DNA of 64,000 nt from Acinetobacter genomosp. 15BJ (GTDB taxonomy: Bacteria; Pseudomonadota; Gammaproteobacteria; Pseudomonadales; Moraxellaceae). The notes under the pieces were generated by a model. That model worked only from the letters and a program-made list of their open reading frames with translations, was not told where the DNA came from and searched no databases. Location: the NCBI RefSeq assembly GCF_000400715.1, contig NZ_KE007347.1, positions 939,680 to 1,003,679 on the forward strand. The letters are read 5' to 3'. Made by a program: the position numbers and the translations under genes. Positions 60,729 through 64,000 of this stretch are shown here, piece by piece; the first letter of the stretch is position 1; each line of letters begins with the position of its first letter.

Positions 60729-63700
60729 TTATTCCATATAGACCAATGGTTCACCACTGTGTACGGTTTGCCCTGCTCTGCAAATAATGGCTTTAACAAT
60801 ACCATCCTCTTCCGCATAAACAGGTAACTCCATTTTCATGGCTTCAATAATCGCAACAGTTTCACCTTTTTTGATCTCTTGACCATACTCAACAAAGATC
60901 TTCCAGATATTTCCTGTCATTGAAGCATTTAAAGAAGAAAGATGGCTGTAATCAACATGATTGGTTTGCTCAACATGTTGCTCAGGTTGTGCAGCAAATT
61001 CCTCTTTCCAGCGACTCACCTCAGTGCTAAAAGCCTGTTGTTGCTTGTCTTTAAATGCCGCAATACTTTCCGCTTCATTGTCCAAGAATTGTACATAGTT
61101 TGCATAATCAAACTCAGTTTCTTCAATCTGAATTTGAGCACGACCATTTTCAAAATCTGCGCGCCATTCATTCAATTCAGCTTCAGTCACAGGGAAATAT
61201 TTAATCTGGTCAAAGAACTGCAAGAACCATTGTTTATCACCAAATTGCTTGTTCTTTTTAAACTTATTCCAGATCGGCAGCGTCCGCCCAATCAACTGAT
61301 AACCACCGGGTGAATCCATGCCATAAATGCACATGTACATCCCACCAATACCGACAGTCCCTTCCGCAGTAAAAGTACGTGCAGGATTGTACTTAGAACT
61401 GAGTAAGCGGTGTCGTGGGTCAATCGGTACCGCACAAGGTGCTGTCAGATAAACATCGCCCAAGCCAAGGACTAAATAGTTGGCATCGAAAATAATATCT
61501 TTGACTTCATTACGATGTGCTAGTCCGTTAATACGTTGGATAAAATCAACATTATTCGGCAACCACGGCGCTTTGGCGCAGACACTTTCCTGATAACGCT
61601 CTACCGCACCCAAAGTCGCACTGTCCTCAAACGCCATGGGTAAATGTACAATACGCGATGGAATCTTGAGCTGGCTTAAATCACCCATTTGTTCTTCAAG
61701 TTTAAGCAATTGATGAATGAGTTCAGCTTGAGGAATTACCAGACCATCATATTTAATTTGTAGGGAACGTACACCTGGTGACAGTTCCAAAACACCCGCA
61801 AAATTGGCATTGCGAATCATTTGAATCAGTTGATGTACACGTAAACGTAGCGCCAAATCTAAAACGTTTTCACCATATTCTAATAAAATATAGCTATCAC
61901 CTGCTTGGCGATAGACGGTTTTTGGTGATAAATCGGTTGGTTCACGCTGAGCCAAAATGGTGGTAAAGACATCTTGAGCAGGTTCAATGGTTTCAACGAC
62001 TTTGGCGGCATCTGCAAAGTTTAGGATATTGTCGATTTGTTTCCGTTCTAATGCATTGGCTTGTTCTGCCGTGATTGGGTAAAAACGGATTTTATCATCG
62101 GCTTTCAGTTGACCTACTTTCCACAATTCAGCTTTGGCAATCGTCACTGGACAAACGAAACCGCCAAGACTTGGGCCATCTTTTGCCAAAATCACAGGGA
62201 AATCACCCGTAAAGTTAATCGCACCAATGGCATATTCACAGTCATGTACATTGGACGGATGTAAGCCTGCTTCACCACCATTTTCTCTAGCCCAGCTTGG
62301 TGTTGGACCTGAAAGTCTGACCCCTAAACGGTTTGAGTTAAAGTGAACCGTCCACTCAGAAGCAAAGAATTCTTCAACATATTCAGGTTTAAAGAAATCA
62401 GGTGCACCATGTGGTCCATACAACACGGCGATTTCCCACTCATTGCTATATTCTGGAATGAGATCTTTGGATAAGGCTTGTGGTGTCTCCGTTGCCAGCG
62501 GTAATTCCGCACTGGCAAGTTCTGCATCAACCATTTTAATCATGTCACCAACACGTAAAGTGCGACCAGCATGACCACCAAAATTGCCCAATGCAAAGGT
62601 TGAACGGCTACCCAAATATAATGGAACATCCAGCCCATCACGCACGGCTAAATAAGTACGGCAGCCTGATGCGACTTGACCTATTTTTAAAGTTTGACCT
62701 GCTTTGACCTTAATCGGTTGCCAAAAATCAATGCGTTGATCATCCAACACAGCAGTACAACTTGCACCCGCCAGTGCAATCGTGGTATCTGCATGAAATT
62801 TTAATGTTGGCCCAACCAAGGTAAATTCAAAACCCGCTGCTTTGGCATCATTGCCCACAATGCGATTAGCCAGTTGAAATGCATAATCATCCATTGGGCC
62901 AGATGGTGGTACACCAATATCCCAATAGCCTGTACGCCCAGGATAATCTTGAATTGAACTAAGTGTACCTGCTTGGATCACTTCAATGACTTTTGGTGAA
63001 TAGTCAAAATCATCGAGCATACGTGTCCAGATTTGCATGGATTCAAATCGTTGGTCAGAAACAATCGCACGTGCATAATCCAAGTTGGTGCTGATGCCAT
63101 TTAAACGGGTTTCAGCCAAAACCACTTTTAGTTTTTCAATCGCAGTAGCTCGATCTTCCGCATGCACAATAATCTTGGCAATCATTGGATCAAAATACTG
63201 GGAAATTTCGGTACCTGTTTTTACCCAAGTATCAACACGGATACCTTCTGGAAATGAAACTTCAGTGAGCACGCCCGGGCTTGGCTGGAAATTTTTCACA
63301 GGGTCTTCGGCATAGACTCGGACTTCAATTGCAGCACCTTGCGGTTGGATATTGCTGAGATAGTCCCAATCCAATGCATCGCCAGCCGCCACTTTGAGCA
63401 TACACTCAATCAGGTCGAGGCCTGTCACCATTTCCGTTACTGGATGCTCCACCTGTAAACGGGTATTCACTTCAAGGAAATAAAATTCATCTCGTTGTGC
63501 ATCATAAATAAACTCAACCGTTCCTGCGCTGCGGTAATTGACAGAACGACCCAGTTCAACTGCGGCTTGATGGAGCTTTTTACGGGTTGCTTCAGGTAAG
63601 TTCGCTGCTGGCGTTTCTTCAACCACTTTTTGGTTACGGCGTTGCAATGAGCAATCACGCTCGCCAAACGCGACCACTTGACCTTTACCATCACCAAAAA

Positions 63701-64000
63701 TCTGTACTTCGACATGACGTGCTTTATCAATAAAGCATTCAATAAAGACACCTGCATCTTTAAAGAACTGCTCACCTAGGCGTTTTACGCTTTCATAAGC
63801 ATCAGCCAGTGCTTGTGGGCTGTCACAACGAGTGAGCCCGATACCACCACCACCTGCGGTGCTTTTTAGCATGATTGGATAACCAATACGCTCAGCCGCA
63901 GTCAAGGCTTCCTCCAAACTGTCCAACAAACCTGTACCAGGGGTCATTGGCACATGAGCCGCTGCGGCAAGTTCACGTGCACGGTGTTTTAGACCAAATT
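60729..64000 (-). CDS. uca: Biotin-dependent urea (or guanidine) carboxylase, partial
   Basis: Large multifunctional enzyme; the 5' end lies beyond the right edge, and about 1,090 residues are visible. Order: part of the biotin carboxylase with ATP-grasp GGGGIGL and VEFIYDA, then a KipA/AHS2-like domain (YPGRTGYWDIGVPPSGPMDDYAFQ, LAGASCTAVL, GGHAGRTLRVGD), a KipI/AHS1-like domain (LLEYGENVLDLALRLRVHQL, SPGVRSLQIKYD), and a C-terminal biotinyl domain with EAMKMELPV. It carboxylates urea to allophanate, or guanidine to carboxyguanidine. Allophanate hydrolase is not in the window. Confidence 0.92.
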   Translation of the reverse strand, partial: FGLKHRARELAAAAHVPMTPGTGLLDSLEEALTAAERIGYPIMLKSTAGGGGIGLTRCDSPQALADAYESVKRLGEQFFKDAGVFIECFIDKARHVEVQIFGDGKGQVVAFGERDCSLQRRNQKVVEETPAANLPEATRKKLHQAAVELGRSVNYRSAGTVEFIYDAQRDEFYFLEVNTRLQVEHPVTEMVTGLDLIECMLKVAAGDALDWDYLSNIQPQGAAIEVRVYAEDPVKNFQPSPGVLTEVSFPEGIRVDTWVKTGTEISQYFDPMIAKIIVHAEDRATAIEKLKVVLAETRLNGISTNLDYARAIVSDQRFESMQIWTRMLDDFDYSPKVIEVIQAGTLSSIQDYPGRTGYWDIGVPPSGPMDDYAFQLANRIVGNDAKAAGFEFTLVGPTLKFHADTTIALAGASCTAVLDDQRIDFWQPIKVKAGQTLKIGQVASGCRTYLAVRDGLDVPLYLGSRSTFALGNFGGHAGRTLRVGDMIKMVDAELASAELPLATETPQALSKDLIPEYSNEWEIAVLYGPHGAPDFFKPEYVEEFFASEWTVHFNSNRLGVRLSGPTPSWARENGGEAGLHPSNVHDCEYAIGAINFTGDFPVILAKDGPSLGGFVCPVTIAKAELWKVGQLKADDKIRFYPITAEQANALERKQIDNILNFADAAKVVETIEPAQDVFTTILAQREPTDLSPKTVYRQAGDSYILLEYGENVLDLALRLRVHQLIQMIRNANFAGVLELSPGVRSLQIKYDGLVIPQAELIHQLLKLEEQMGDLSQLKIPSRIVHLPMAFEDSATLGAVERYQESVCAKAPWLPNNVDFIQRINGLAHRNEVKDIIFDANYLVLGLGDVYLTAPCAVPIDPRHRLLSSKYNPARTFTAEGTVGIGGMYMCIYGMDSPGGYQLIGRTLPIWNKFKKNKQFGDKQWFLQFFDQIKYFPVTEAELNEWRADFENGRAQIQIEETEFDYANYVQFLDNEAESIAAFKDKQQQAFSTEVSRWKEEFAAQPEQHVEQTNHVDYSHLSSLNASMTGNIWKIFVEYGQEIKKGETVAIIEAMKMELPVYAEEDGIVKAIICRAGQTVHSGEPLVYME

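Overview
The window reads as chromosomal DNA of a gamma-proteobacterium of the genus Acinetobacter. The evidence is the AT-rich base composition, short A/T-rich intergenic regions, dense gene packing, and Moraxellaceae-style proteins and gene combinations (DUF3817, OsmC-YcaO fusion, FecIR receptor set, urea-carboxylase locus, EmrAB-type pumps). The genus call is an inference from protein similarity as I recall it; species cannot be assigned. I saw no rRNA, tRNA, IS element, integrase or CRISPR array. Two genes run off the edges: a TonB-dependent receptor at the left and a urea/guanidine-type carboxylase at the right.

Layout. (1) 1-3990: TonB-dependent receptor with a signalling domain, FecR-like anti-sigma and FecI-like sigma factor under a near-ideal Fur box. 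(2) 4090-12205: LysR/azoreductase pair, then an electrophile/carbonyl-type detoxification group (DJ-1/PfpI protein, MerR regulator, old-yellow-enzyme, alpha/beta-hydrolase, acetoacetate-decarboxylase-like and saccharopine-dehydrogenase-like proteins). Four promoters here share an identical 31-bp MerR-type architecture (19-bp spacer with TTAAAGTnnACTTTAA). (3) 12324-13947: nitronate monooxygenase and DUF3817. (4) 14094-23816: a lipid-modification locus with two CFA-type methyltransferases, DUF1295, DUF1365, FAD oxidoreductase, acyl desaturase, a lipoprotein and a chalcone-isomerase-like protein. Between its two halves lie a response regulator and a histidine kinase encoded tail-to-tail with overlapping stops.

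(5) 24020-29970: a copper-type RiPP locus (HvfA/bufferin precursor with six KCG motifs, DUF692/MNIO enzyme, DUF2063 partner, ECF sigma and short ZAS anti-sigma in one operon, with a divergent DoxX protein), followed by a CusRS/CopRS-like two-component system and a 49-aa secreted peptide that shares its putative DNA box. (6) 30107-35174: amidase, LuxR and AraC regulators, Baeyer-Villiger-type monooxygenase. (7) 35287-39629: CueR copper regulon (copA-cueR, copZ, and a DUF305 protein plus a 2Fe-2S ferredoxin) with three matching CueR-type promoters. (8) 39740-44935: OsmC-YcaO fusion, LysR/DMT exporter pair, ArsR/AHSA1 pair with duplicated operators.

(9) 45009-52701: an apparently undescribed biosynthesis/export cluster on one strand: HlyD adaptor, DHA2 transporter, acyltransferase-like protein, GH3-type acyl-amido synthetase homologue, TolC-like channel and a GNAT protein, with 1-4-bp overlaps among the last four. 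A 743-bp noncoding region precedes it. (10) 53445-64000: BASS transporter, ketopantoate reductase, an orphan response regulator missing its receiver Lys-Pro segment, AraC-quinone oxidoreductase-HchA operon, orphan Imm26 immunity protein, GntR regulator and the large biotin-dependent carboxylase.

Taken together the window is rich in stress and metal systems: three copper-related modules with three kinds of regulators (ECF sigma, two-component, CueR) and two separate groups for electrophile or carbonyl stress. The strongest candidates for new biology are the MerR regulon with four matching promoters, the GH3/EmrAB/TolC cluster, and the RiPP copper locus with its divergent ECF promoter pair.
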